From Roseovarius sp. (GTDB taxonomy: Bacteria > Pseudomonadota > Alphaproteobacteria > Rhodobacterales > Rhodobacteraceae): a DNA stretch of 12,651 nucleotides. A program made the translations under genes and the position numbers. The first letter of the stretch is position 1. The number at the start of each line of letters is the position of its first letter. The stretch lies in assembly GCA_023260815.1 (NCBI GenBank), contig JALQUE010000159.1, positions 1 through 12,651 on the forward strand. The letters are read 5' to 3'. This document shows, piece by piece, positions 7,156 through 12,651 of the stretch. The notes below the pieces were generated by a model. The model was not told the origin of the DNA, made no database searches, and saw nothing but the letters and a program-made list of their open reading frames with translations.

Positions 7156-7857
7156 ATGACACAGGATATGCTTTTTGCCCCGCCTCAACCTCTGGCCATT
7201 CCGGTGGCTGGTGACAGCCGTCAGTTTCCGGTGCGCCGGATCTTTTGCGTGGGGCGGAACTATGCCGCTCATGCCGCCGAGATGGGCAATGAGGTGGACC
7301 GCGAGGCGCCGTTCTATTTCACCAAGTCGGCCCATGCGCTGTGCCTGTCGGGGGCGACGATCCCCTATCCGCTGGGCACGCAGGATTGCCATTTCGAGAT
7401 GGAGTTGGTGGTGGCGATCGGCGCGGCGGCGTTTCGGGTTGCGCAGGCGGATGCGATGCGCGCGGTCTGGGGGTATGGCTGCGGGATCGACCTGACGCGC
7501 CGTGATCTGCAGGGGGCCGCCAAGGACAAGCGCCGCCCCTGGGATCTGGGCAAGGATTTCGAGAATGCGGCGCTGATGGCGGCGTTGACGCCCGCAGAGG
7601 CGTTTGGAGAGATCGGGGACCAGCGCATCACGCTGCGCCATGACGGCGAGATCGCGCAGGATGCAAGGCTGAGCGACATGGTCTGGTCGGTGCCCGAGGT
7701 GATCGCGCATCTGTCGGGGTATTATCACCTGCTGCCCGGTGATCTGATCTATACCGGCACGCCGGCGGGTGTCGGGCCGGTGCGGCCCGGCAGCGTCCTT
7801 GTCGGCGAGATCGAGGGGCTGGAGGCGGTCCGCGTCACCATAGGCAAGGCGGACTGA
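7156..7857 (+). CDS. Fumarylacetoacetate hydrolase (FAH) family protein, fumarylpyruvate-hydrolase-like
   Basis: The 233-residue cytoplasmic enzyme belongs to the FAH superfamily, which hydrolyses C-C bonds in beta-diketo acids (fumarylacetoacetate, fumarylpyruvate, acylpyruvates) or decarboxylates oxaloacetate. Evidence includes the N-terminal IFCVGRNYAAHAAEMG (29-44), metal ligands Glu81 and Glu83 in HFEMEL plus Asp112 in GCGIDLTRRDLQ, the catalytic-lysine-like segment RPWDLGKDFENAA (127-139), and the C-terminal YTGTPAGVGPV. The short single-domain length and the RRPWDLGKDFE segment resemble the YcgM/NagK group (acylpyruvase/fumarylpyruvate hydrolase) rather than eukaryotic-type FAH. It lies 55 bases after the LRR gene and 167 bases before a TRAP transporter, which suggests that the transported acid may feed it. 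The exact substrate cannot be read from the sequence. Confidence 0.88.
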   Translation: MTQDMLFAPPQPLAIPVAGDSRQFPVRRIFCVGRNYAAHAAEMGNEVDREAPFYFTKSAHALCLSGATIPYPLGTQDCHFEMELVVAIGAAAFRVAQADAMRAVWGYGCGIDLTRRDLQGAAKDKRRPWDLGKDFENAALMAALTPAEAFGEIGDQRITLRHDGEIAQDARLSDMVWSVPEVIAHLSGYYHLLPGDLIYTGTPAGVGPVRPGSVLVGEIEGLEAVRVTIGKAD

Positions 7858-8013
7858 CGCGCGCGGCCCATCCGGCCCCACGACCGGCGGGGAGTTTCTT
7901 CTTGTATCGTTGGGTGTTTCGGCGCAGCCTTTCTTGTGTTGGCGGTTGACAGCCATGCCCTTGGGCGCCGCGGCCTGTGGGCATCGCAGCAGGCAGGCGA
8001 CCGGCGACCAAAA

Positions 8014-8020
8014 GGGAGGG
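8014..8020 (+). promoter_or_regulatory. Ribosome binding site of dctP
   Basis: The strong purine run GGGAGGG ends four bases before the ATG at 8025. It selects that start over the in-frame upstream codon at 7977. Confidence 0.7.
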
Positions 8021-8024
8021 AAAC

Positions 8025-9059
8025 ATGAAATTTTTCAGATACATGACGGGTTCCGTGCTGGCCACGACTCTGGCTGCGACTCTGGCCACGGCGGCGGCTG
8101 CGCAGGATGTCACCCTGAAGATGCATCAATTTCTGCCGCCGCAGGCCAATGTGCCCGCGCAGATCCTCGTGCCGTGGGCCGAGCGGGTCGAGACGGCGTC
8201 GGGAGGGCGCATTCAGATCGACCATTACCCGGCGATGCAACTGGGCGGCAAGCCGCCCGAACTGGTCAGTCAGGTGATCGACGGGGTGGCCGATATCATC
8301 TGGGTCGTGGCGGGCTACACGCCGGGGCGCTTTCCGCAGGCCGAAGTGTTCGAGCTGCCCTTCATGATGACCAATGCCGAGGATACCAGCCGCGCCTATT
8401 GGAATTTCGCGCAAGCCAACATGATGGACAGCGATTTCAAGGATATGAAGATCCTCGGGGTCTGGGTGCATGGGCCGGGGGTGATCCACTCCAAGGAGCC
8501 GGTCCGCGAGATCGCTGACCTCAACGGTATGAAGGTGCGCGGGCCGACACGGATCATCACGGGCATGCTGAAGGAACTGGGGGCGACACCCGTGGGGATG
8601 CCGGTGCCGGCCCTGCCCGAAGCGCTGTCGAAGGGCGTTCTGGATGCCGGTGTGATCCCGTGGGAGGTGACAACCGCGCTGAAGATCCCGGAACTGGTGG
8701 AGAACCATACCACGTTCGGGGGAGAGGCGCTTTATACCACGGCGTTCATCTTTGCGATGAACACGCAGAGATACAACAGCCTGCCGGATGATCTGAAAGC
8801 TGCGATCGACAGTCAATCGGGGGCGGATTTCTCGGCGTTGGCGGGCAAGACGATGGCCGAGGCCGACGGGCCAGCACGCAAGATCGCCCAAGAGCGGGGC
8901 AACACCATCATCGACCTGACACCTGACCAGGTGGCCGAATGGAAAGCTGCGGCAGGCCAGGTGGAAGGCAACTGGATCGCCGAGATGACCAACAAGGGGT
9001 TCGACGGTCAGGCGCTTGTCGATCAGGCAAGGGCGTTGATAGACGAGGCCAGCCAGTAA
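8025..9059 (+). CDS. dctP: TRAP transporter periplasmic solute-binding protein (DctP family)
   Basis: This is the periplasmic receptor of a TRAP uptake system, 344 residues. Residues 1-26 are a signal peptide (MKFFRYMTGSVLATTLA..., cleavage after the alanine run near AAAAQD). The mature protein starts VTLKMHQFLPPQ and contains LADLNGMKVRGP-type sequence (165-173), where Arg172 matches the conserved arginine that salt-bridges the carboxylate of the ligand in DctP proteins. It also has the pocket segment GVLDAGVIPWEV (204-215). The ligand is therefore most likely an organic acid, but dicarboxylate versus keto, aromatic or sugar acid cannot be decided. It is followed after 21 bases by the small and large membrane subunits, so the transporter is complete. 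The neighbouring FAH-family gene hints at a substrate feeding aromatic or diketo-acid catabolism. Confidence 0.93.
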   Translation: MKFFRYMTGSVLATTLAATLATAAAAQDVTLKMHQFLPPQANVPAQILVPWAERVETASGGRIQIDHYPAMQLGGKPPELVSQVIDGVADIIWVVAGYTPGRFPQAEVFELPFMMTNAEDTSRAYWNFAQANMMDSDFKDMKILGVWVHGPGVIHSKEPVREIADLNGMKVRGPTRIITGMLKELGATPVGMPVPALPEALSKGVLDAGVIPWEVTTALKIPELVENHTTFGGEALYTTAFIFAMNTQRYNSLPDDLKAAIDSQSGADFSALAGKTMAEADGPARKIAQERGNTIIDLTPDQVAEWKAAAGQVEGNWIAEMTNKGFDGQALVDQARALIDEASQ

Positions 9060-9080
9060 CCCGACCCGAGGGGGCAGGTG

Positions 9081-9725
9081 GTGCGGCCACTCCCGGACGT
9101 CAAGCCCGAGCACGACCCCGAGCCTGAGCAGGCGGTGAAGATGCAGAGTTTCATGATGACACTGGCCCGCGGTATGGCCGTTCTGGGCGGCATCGTCCTG
9201 ACGCTGCTGGTGCTGTTGACCTGCGTGTCGGTGGGCGGGCGGCTGTTGAACACGGTGCTGCATGGCGACATGGCGCAGGCGGTCATGCCCGGTCTGGCGG
9301 ATTGGCTGATCGGTGCGGGCGTGGGGCCGGTGCTGGGAGATTTCGAGCTGGTCGAGGCCGGGGTCGCCTTTGCGATCTTCGCCTTTCTGCCGCTGTGTCA
9401 GATCACCGGCGGCCATGCGACCGTCGATATCTTCACCGCACGGTTGCCGGCGGCGGTGAACCGGTGGCTTCAGGGTGTCGTGGATGTGGTCTTTGCCGCC
9501 GTGCTGATCCTGATCGCGTGGCGGCTGATGGTCGGGATGCAGGACAAGATGGCCTATTCCGAGACCACCTTCATGTTGCAGTTCCCGGTTTGGTGGGCGT
9601 ATGCCGCCAGCCTTGCCGCCGCCTGTGTCGCGGCCCTGATCGGGGTCTATGTCGCCGCTGCGCGGATCGTGGAGGGCGTCAGTGGCCGGATCATTCTGCC
9701 GGGGCGGGAAGGGATGGACGGGTGA
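9081..9725 (+). CDS. dctQ: TRAP transporter small permease (DctQ family)
   Basis: This is the small membrane subunit, 214 residues, with four predicted transmembrane helices (about 31-52, 89-107, 130-151, 168-192). The family-typical segments FELVEAGVAFAIFAFLPLCQITGGH and VDIFTARLPAAVNRWL are present. The start is uncertain. Tandem GTG codons at 9078 and 9081 follow GAGGGGG (9068-9074), and 9081 has the better spacing. An ATG at 9141 would remove an unusual 20-residue acidic/proline N-terminal tail (RPLPDVKPEHDPEPEQAV), but it has a poorer ribosome site. The stop overlaps the dctM GTG start (GTGA at 9722-9725), showing coupling. DctQ bridges the binding protein and DctM. Confidence 0.9.
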   Translation: MRPLPDVKPEHDPEPEQAVKMQSFMMTLARGMAVLGGIVLTLLVLLTCVSVGGRLLNTVLHGDMAQAVMPGLADWLIGAGVGPVLGDFELVEAGVAFAIFAFLPLCQITGGHATVDIFTARLPAAVNRWLQGVVDVVFAAVLILIAWRLMVGMQDKMAYSETTFMLQFPVWWAYAASLAAACVAALIGVYVAAARIVEGVSGRIILPGREGMDG

Positions 9726-11044
9726 GCAATCTCGAGATCGGGCTGACCTCGTTTCCGGTGCTGATGGGGCTGATCTTCTTGCGGGTGCCAATCGGGCTGG
9801 CGATGTTCGTGGTGGCGCTTGGCGGGCTGTACGCGATCAATGACGGGATGGCGATGGCGCTGTCGCGCCTCAAGAACGAGACCTATTCGACCTTTTCCAG
9901 CTATTCGCTGTCGATCGTGCCGATGTTCCTGCTGATGGGGCATTTCGCGACGCTTGGCGGCATGTCTCAGGCGTTGTTTCGCGCCGCGCAAGCCTTTTTG
10001 GGGCATCGCCGGGGCGGGGTGGCGATGGCGTCGGTGGGCGCCTGTGCCGGGTTCGGGGCGATCTGCGGCTCGTCTTTGGCGACGGCCGCCACGATGAGCC
10101 AGGTCGCCTTGCCCGAGTTGCGCCGCTATGGCTATTCGGGGGGGCTGTCGACGGCGACGCTGGCGGCGGGCGGGACGCTTGGCATTCTCATTCCGCCGTC
10201 GGTGATCCTTGTGATCTATGCGATCCTGACCCAGCAGAACATCGCCAAGCTGTTTCTGGCGGCGTTCATCCCCGGCATTCTGGCCGCCATCGGCTATATG
10301 ATCACGATCAGCCTTTATGTCCGGTTCAACCCCGGTTCTGCCGGGCAATGCGCGCCCACGCCGATGGCTGACAGGTTCCGCGCGCTGTGGGAGGTGTGGC
10401 CGGTTCTTCTGGTGTTTCTGCTGGTTGTGGGGGGCATCTATCTGGGGTGGTTCACCCCGACCGAGGGCGCGGCGGTGGGGGCCGCGGGCACCGGGCTGAT
10501 CGCGCTTTTGAACGGTGGGCTGACCCTGAAAACGCTGATCGCCAGTTTTCACGCCACGGCGCGCAATACCGCGATGATCTTTTTCATCATCTTCGGTGCG
10601 GCCTTCTACAACGGCTTTCTGGCGCTAAGCCAGGTGCCCCAGGAATTGTCGGAATGGGTCGTCGGGCTTGGCCTTAGCCCGTGGTCGGTGCTGATCTGTA
10701 TTCTGGCGCTGTATCTGGTGTTTGGCTGCCTGATGGACAGCCTGTCGATGATCCTGCTGACGATCCCGATCTTCTTTCCGATCGTCAGTCAGCTTGATTT
10801 CGGCATGGCCCCCGAAGAGGTGGCGATCTGGTTCGGCATCCTCGTGCTGATCGTGGTCGAGGTGGGGCTGATCACGCCGCCGGTGGGGATGAACCTGTTC
10901 GTCATCAACGCGATGGATCCGAAAACCCGGATGATGGACACCTACAAGGCGGTGTTGCCGTTCGTGGCATCGGATATCGTGCGGGTGTCGCTGTTGGTGG
11001 CCTTTCCTGGGATCACGCTTTTTTTGCTGCGGATCATGCACTGA
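9722..11044 (+). CDS. dctM: TRAP transporter large permease (DctM family)
   Basis: This is the large membrane subunit, 440 residues, the usual DctM size, and it forms the Na+- or H+-coupled transport path. It is hydrophobic throughout, about 11-12 helices. Characteristic sequence includes FLRVPIGLAMFVVALGG near the N-terminus, GACAGFGAICGSSLATAATMSQVALPELRRYGY, the re-entrant-loop-like GGTLGILIPPSVILVIYAI, GWFTPTEGAAVGAAG, and the C-terminal EVGLITPPVGMNLFVI. The GTG at 9722 overlaps the dctQ stop by four bases. The frame is open upstream to 9302, but that stretch is the dctQ gene in another frame and reads as low-complexity Arg/Gly sequence. No obvious terminator follows; the next gene has its own FNR-type control element 23 bases downstream. 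Confidence 0.94.
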   Translation: MSNLEIGLTSFPVLMGLIFLRVPIGLAMFVVALGGLYAINDGMAMALSRLKNETYSTFSSYSLSIVPMFLLMGHFATLGGMSQALFRAAQAFLGHRRGGVAMASVGACAGFGAICGSSLATAATMSQVALPELRRYGYSGGLSTATLAAGGTLGILIPPSVILVIYAILTQQNIAKLFLAAFIPGILAAIGYMITISLYVRFNPGSAGQCAPTPMADRFRALWEVWPVLLVFLLVVGGIYLGWFTPTEGAAVGAAGTGLIALLNGGLTLKTLIASFHATARNTAMIFFIIFGAAFYNGFLALSQVPQELSEWVVGLGLSPWSVLICILALYLVFGCLMDSLSMILLTIPIFFPIVSQLDFGMAPEEVAIWFGILVLIVVEVGLITPPVGMNLFVINAMDPKTRMMDTYKAVLPFVASDIVRVSLLVAFPGITLFLLRIMH

Positions 11045-11066
11045 AATGCAGGGTGTCGCGTCCGGC

Positions 11067-11080
11067 TTGATCTGGATCAA
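11067..11080. promoter_or_regulatory. Perfect FNR/FnrL-type binding site upstream of the SLAC1-family gene
   Basis: TTGATCTGGATCAA matches the FNR consensus TTGAT-N4-ATCAA at all ten specified positions. Its centre is about 62 bases before the ATG at 11136. If the protein acts at the usual activating position near -41.5, transcription would start at about 11115. The -10 there is poor; the AT-rich stretch 11111-11121 (TATATT at 11116-11121, 5 of 6) is an alternative. Low-oxygen activation by an FNR/Dnr-type regulator is the natural reading. Confidence 0.8.
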
Positions 11081-11135
11081 CGCGGCGCGCGATTTCATAT
11101 GCTGAATACGGAATATATATTTGGAGCCCCTCAGG

Positions 11136-12098
11136 ATGACCGACGCGACCCACCGCTGGCTGGAGCATTATCCCGTGACCCTGTTCACCATCGTGATGGG
11201 GATGTCCGGCCTGACCCTGGCGCTGAGAGCCGGAGAGCAGGCATTGGGGCTGAGCGCGGCGCTGTCGGTCGCGGCTTATGCGGCCACCCTGGCGTTGTTC
11301 GGGGTGATCGCGGCGGGCTATGCCGCCAAGGCACTGACGCATCCCGCCGCCCTGCGCGCGGAATGGGACCATCCTGTGAAGCTGGCGTTTTTCCCGGCGA
11401 TTTCCATCGGCCTTCTGTTGCTGGCAGCGGCGACCCTGCCGTGGTCCGGGGCGTTGGCCCATGCGATGTGGCTGCTTGGCGCCGCGTTGCAGGGCGTGCT
11501 GACGCTTGCGGTGGTGTCGGGTTGGATCGGATCGCGGGCCTTTCTGCATGGGCATCTGTCGCCCGCATGGTTCATCCCGGCGGTGGGCAATGTGATCGTG
11601 CCGATGGCCGGGGTCGATCTGGGTTATGTCGAATTGAGTTGGTTTTTCATGTCGGTCGGCCTGATCTTCTGGATCATCCTGCTGACGCTGGTGATGAACC
11701 GGCTGGTGTTTCATGATCCGCTGCCCGAGAGGTTGCAGCCGACGCTGGTGATCCTGATCGCACCGCCTGCCGCCGGGTTTCTGGCTTGGGTCAAGTTGAC
11801 CGGTGGGGTCGATCATCTGGCGCATATCCTGCTGAATGTCGGCTATTTCTTTGGTCTGATCGTGGCCGTGCAATTGCCGCGCATCCTGCGGTTGCCGTTT
11901 GCGATGTCGTTCTGGGCGCTCAGCTTTCCGGTGGCGGCGCTGACCATCGCCAGCTTGCAATATGCCGAGGTCACGGGATCGCCGGCCCATCATCTGATCG
12001 GTCTTGGTCTGCTTGTGATCCTGATCGTGACCCTTGCCGTGTTGCTGATCCGTACCTTTCGGGCGGTCAGCTCCGGCGCTGTTTTCCAACCCGAATGA
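11136..12098 (+). CDS. SLAC1/TehA-family (TDT) anion channel or exporter
   Basis: The 320-residue integral membrane protein has about ten predicted helices and belongs to the TDT family, which includes TehA, the plant channel SLAC1 and the sulfite exporter Ssu1. Supporting segments are the first helix LFTIVMGMSGLTLAL (16-30), HPVKLAFFPAISIGLLLLA (79-97), SPAWFIPAVGNVIVPMAG (142-159) and FAMSFWALSFPVAALTIASL (255-274). Phe264 in the last segment is a candidate for the pore phenylalanine of SLAC1/TehA, placed by eye. The start ATG 11136 follows GGAG at 11123-11126; a TTG at 11121 is in frame but overlaps that site. The perfect FNR box upstream and the DsrE-like gene 40 bases downstream suggest an anaerobically induced anion or sulfite permease. 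'Tellurite resistance' is a naming habit for this family, not a supported function here. Confidence 0.88.
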   Translation: MTDATHRWLEHYPVTLFTIVMGMSGLTLALRAGEQALGLSAALSVAAYAATLALFGVIAAGYAAKALTHPAALRAEWDHPVKLAFFPAISIGLLLLAAATLPWSGALAHAMWLLGAALQGVLTLAVVSGWIGSRAFLHGHLSPAWFIPAVGNVIVPMAGVDLGYVELSWFFMSVGLIFWIILLTLVMNRLVFHDPLPERLQPTLVILIAPPAAGFLAWVKLTGGVDHLAHILLNVGYFFGLIVAVQLPRILRLPFAMSFWALSFPVAALTIASLQYAEVTGSPAHHLIGLGLLVILIVTLAVLLIRTFRAVSSGAVFQPE

Positions 12099-12138
12099 CG
12101 CGCGAACGTCCAAACACCTGAATGAAAGAGGTTATCCA

Positions 12139-12579
12139 ATGCGTAAGACACTGACAGCCCTCGCCCTTGCGGCGGCCACACTTACCGGTCTGCCCGCACA
12201 GGCGGATGAGGCTAGAAATCTGGTCACGGTGGTAACATCGGCCGATCCGCAAACGCAGCTCATGTCGATGGTCCTGACGATGCAATCGGTGCAGCAGGGC
12301 GCCAAGGCACAGATCCTGCTATGTGGTCCGGCGGGCGATCTGGCCCTGAAAGAAGCCCCCGCCAGCGCCACCGCCCCGCAAAAGCCCAAGGACATGAGCC
12401 CGCAGGGCCTGATGCGGATGATCATGGACAAGACCGGCACCAAGGTCGAGGTGTGTGCGATCTATCTGCCCAACAAGGGCGTTGACGCCTCGGCGCTGCT
12501 GGACGGGATCACGGCGGCGCAACCGCCGGCGATGGCGGCGGCGCTGATGGCGGAGAATACGACGGTTCTCAGCTTCTGA
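12139..12579 (+). CDS. Exported DsrE-like small protein
   Basis: The 146-residue product has a signal peptide (1-22, ending PAQA before DE). The mature part resembles the DsrE/DsrF-like fold: LVTVVTSADPQTQLMSMVLTMQSVQQGAKAQILLCGPAGDLAL (about 28-70), then VEVCAIYLPNKGV (103-115) and a C-terminal beta strand NTTVLSF. Cys62 and Cys106 lie at the ends of two predicted strands; Cys106 sits where DsrE-type proteins often have their conserved cysteine. Cytoplasmic DsrE proteins carry sulfur or take part in sulfur transfer; this copy appears periplasmic, so thiol or sulfur chemistry in the periplasm is a guess. AAAGAGG at 12125-12131 is a well-placed ribosome site. It follows the SLAC1-family gene by 40 bases and probably shares its FNR-controlled transcript. 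A hairpin terminator lies 20 bases after the stop. Confidence 0.8.
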   Translation: MRKTLTALALAAATLTGLPAQADEARNLVTVVTSADPQTQLMSMVLTMQSVQQGAKAQILLCGPAGDLALKEAPASATAPQKPKDMSPQGLMRMIMDKTGTKVEVCAIYLPNKGVDASALLDGITAAQPPAMAAALMAENTTVLSF

Positions 12580-12599
12580 TCGCGAGAGATCGAGACGAA

Positions 12600-12628
12600 A
12601 AAGCCGCCCGGTTTGACCGGGCGGCTTT
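12600..12628. terminator. Strong hairpin terminator after the DsrE-like gene
   Basis: A perfect 12-bp stem (AAAGCCGCCCGG / CCGGGCGGCTTT) closes a five-base loop, TTTGA. The + strand has only three Ts after the GC part, while the - strand reads into five Ts, so it may serve a gene converging from the right as well. Confidence 0.85.
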
Positions 12629-12651
12629 GGTGTGCTGTGATCGCAAGGTCA

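Noticed and set aside
7858..7905. Possible terminator between the FAH gene and dctP
   Set aside because: Only a four-pair CCCC/GGGG stem with a nine-base loop before TTTCTTCTT; too weak to call.
7946..7974. TTGACA upstream of dctP as a promoter
   Set aside because: The -35 is perfect, but no hexamer 16-18 bases downstream resembles a -10 (the region is nearly all G and C).
9302..9721. Longer N-terminus for dctM
   Set aside because: The extra 140 codons lie over dctQ in another frame and encode Arg/Gly/Ala-rich sequence without helices; GTG 9722 gives a standard DctM.
7749..9791. 680-codon open frame on the - strand across the FAH, dctP and dctQ genes
   Set aside because: It is the antisense shadow of three well-supported genes. 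Its product is His/Arg/Pro/Gln-rich low-complexity sequence, typical of high-G+C reverse frames.
11136..12098. Naming the SLAC1-family gene tehA, for tellurite resistance
   Set aside because: Family membership alone does not show tellurite resistance; no tehB-like gene is present, and the FNR and DsrE context points elsewhere.
1..12651. CRISPR arrays, transfer RNAs, ribosomal RNAs, transposases or attachment sites
   Set aside because: None seen on reading. The window is fully occupied by protein genes with short gaps, and no transposase-like product or spaced repeat array appears.

Overview
The window is about 62-65% G+C by impression, with densely packed genes and short or overlapping junctions. 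Gene content (C-P lyase operon, a TRAP transporter and a perfect FNR-type palindrome) fits an alphaproteobacterium, most likely of the Rhodobacteraceae/Roseobacter group. That assignment rests on gene content and style, not on a marker gene.

Positions 1-4774 carry the 3' part of a carbon-phosphorus lyase (phosphonate degradation) locus. It holds phnJ (lacking only about its first seven codons), phnK, phnL and phnN on the + strand, then a 2H-phosphodiesterase-like gene (DUF1045 / 'phosphonate metabolism protein') on the - strand, then phnM on the + strand. phnG, phnH and phnI would be expected just left of the window. PhnJ cleaves the C-P bond, PhnK and PhnL are ABC-type ATPases of the lyase, PhnM makes the phosphoribosyl phosphonate substrate, and PhnN makes PRPP from ribose 1,5-bisphosphate. 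No phnP is visible here. The 2H enzyme is a plausible stand-in for the cyclic-phosphate hydrolysis step.

Positions 4775-5028 are a non-coding gap. Positions 5029-7101 encode an exported mosaic protein of 690 residues: signal peptide, two bacterial SH3 domains, a KPSKT repeat linker, a SPOR-like segment, an unrecognised cysteine-containing region of lower G+C, and a C-terminal leucine-rich repeat domain.

Positions 7156-11044 hold a fumarylacetoacetate-hydrolase-family gene, apparently read from a leaderless transcript, followed by a complete TRAP transporter (dctP, dctQ, dctM). Together they look like an uptake and catabolism module for an organic acid.

Positions 11067-12628 hold a perfect FNR-type box, a SLAC1/TehA-family channel or exporter gene, a small exported DsrE-like gene and a strong hairpin terminator. 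This looks like a two-gene, oxygen-responsive unit, possibly concerned with sulfite or another small anion and with sulfur.
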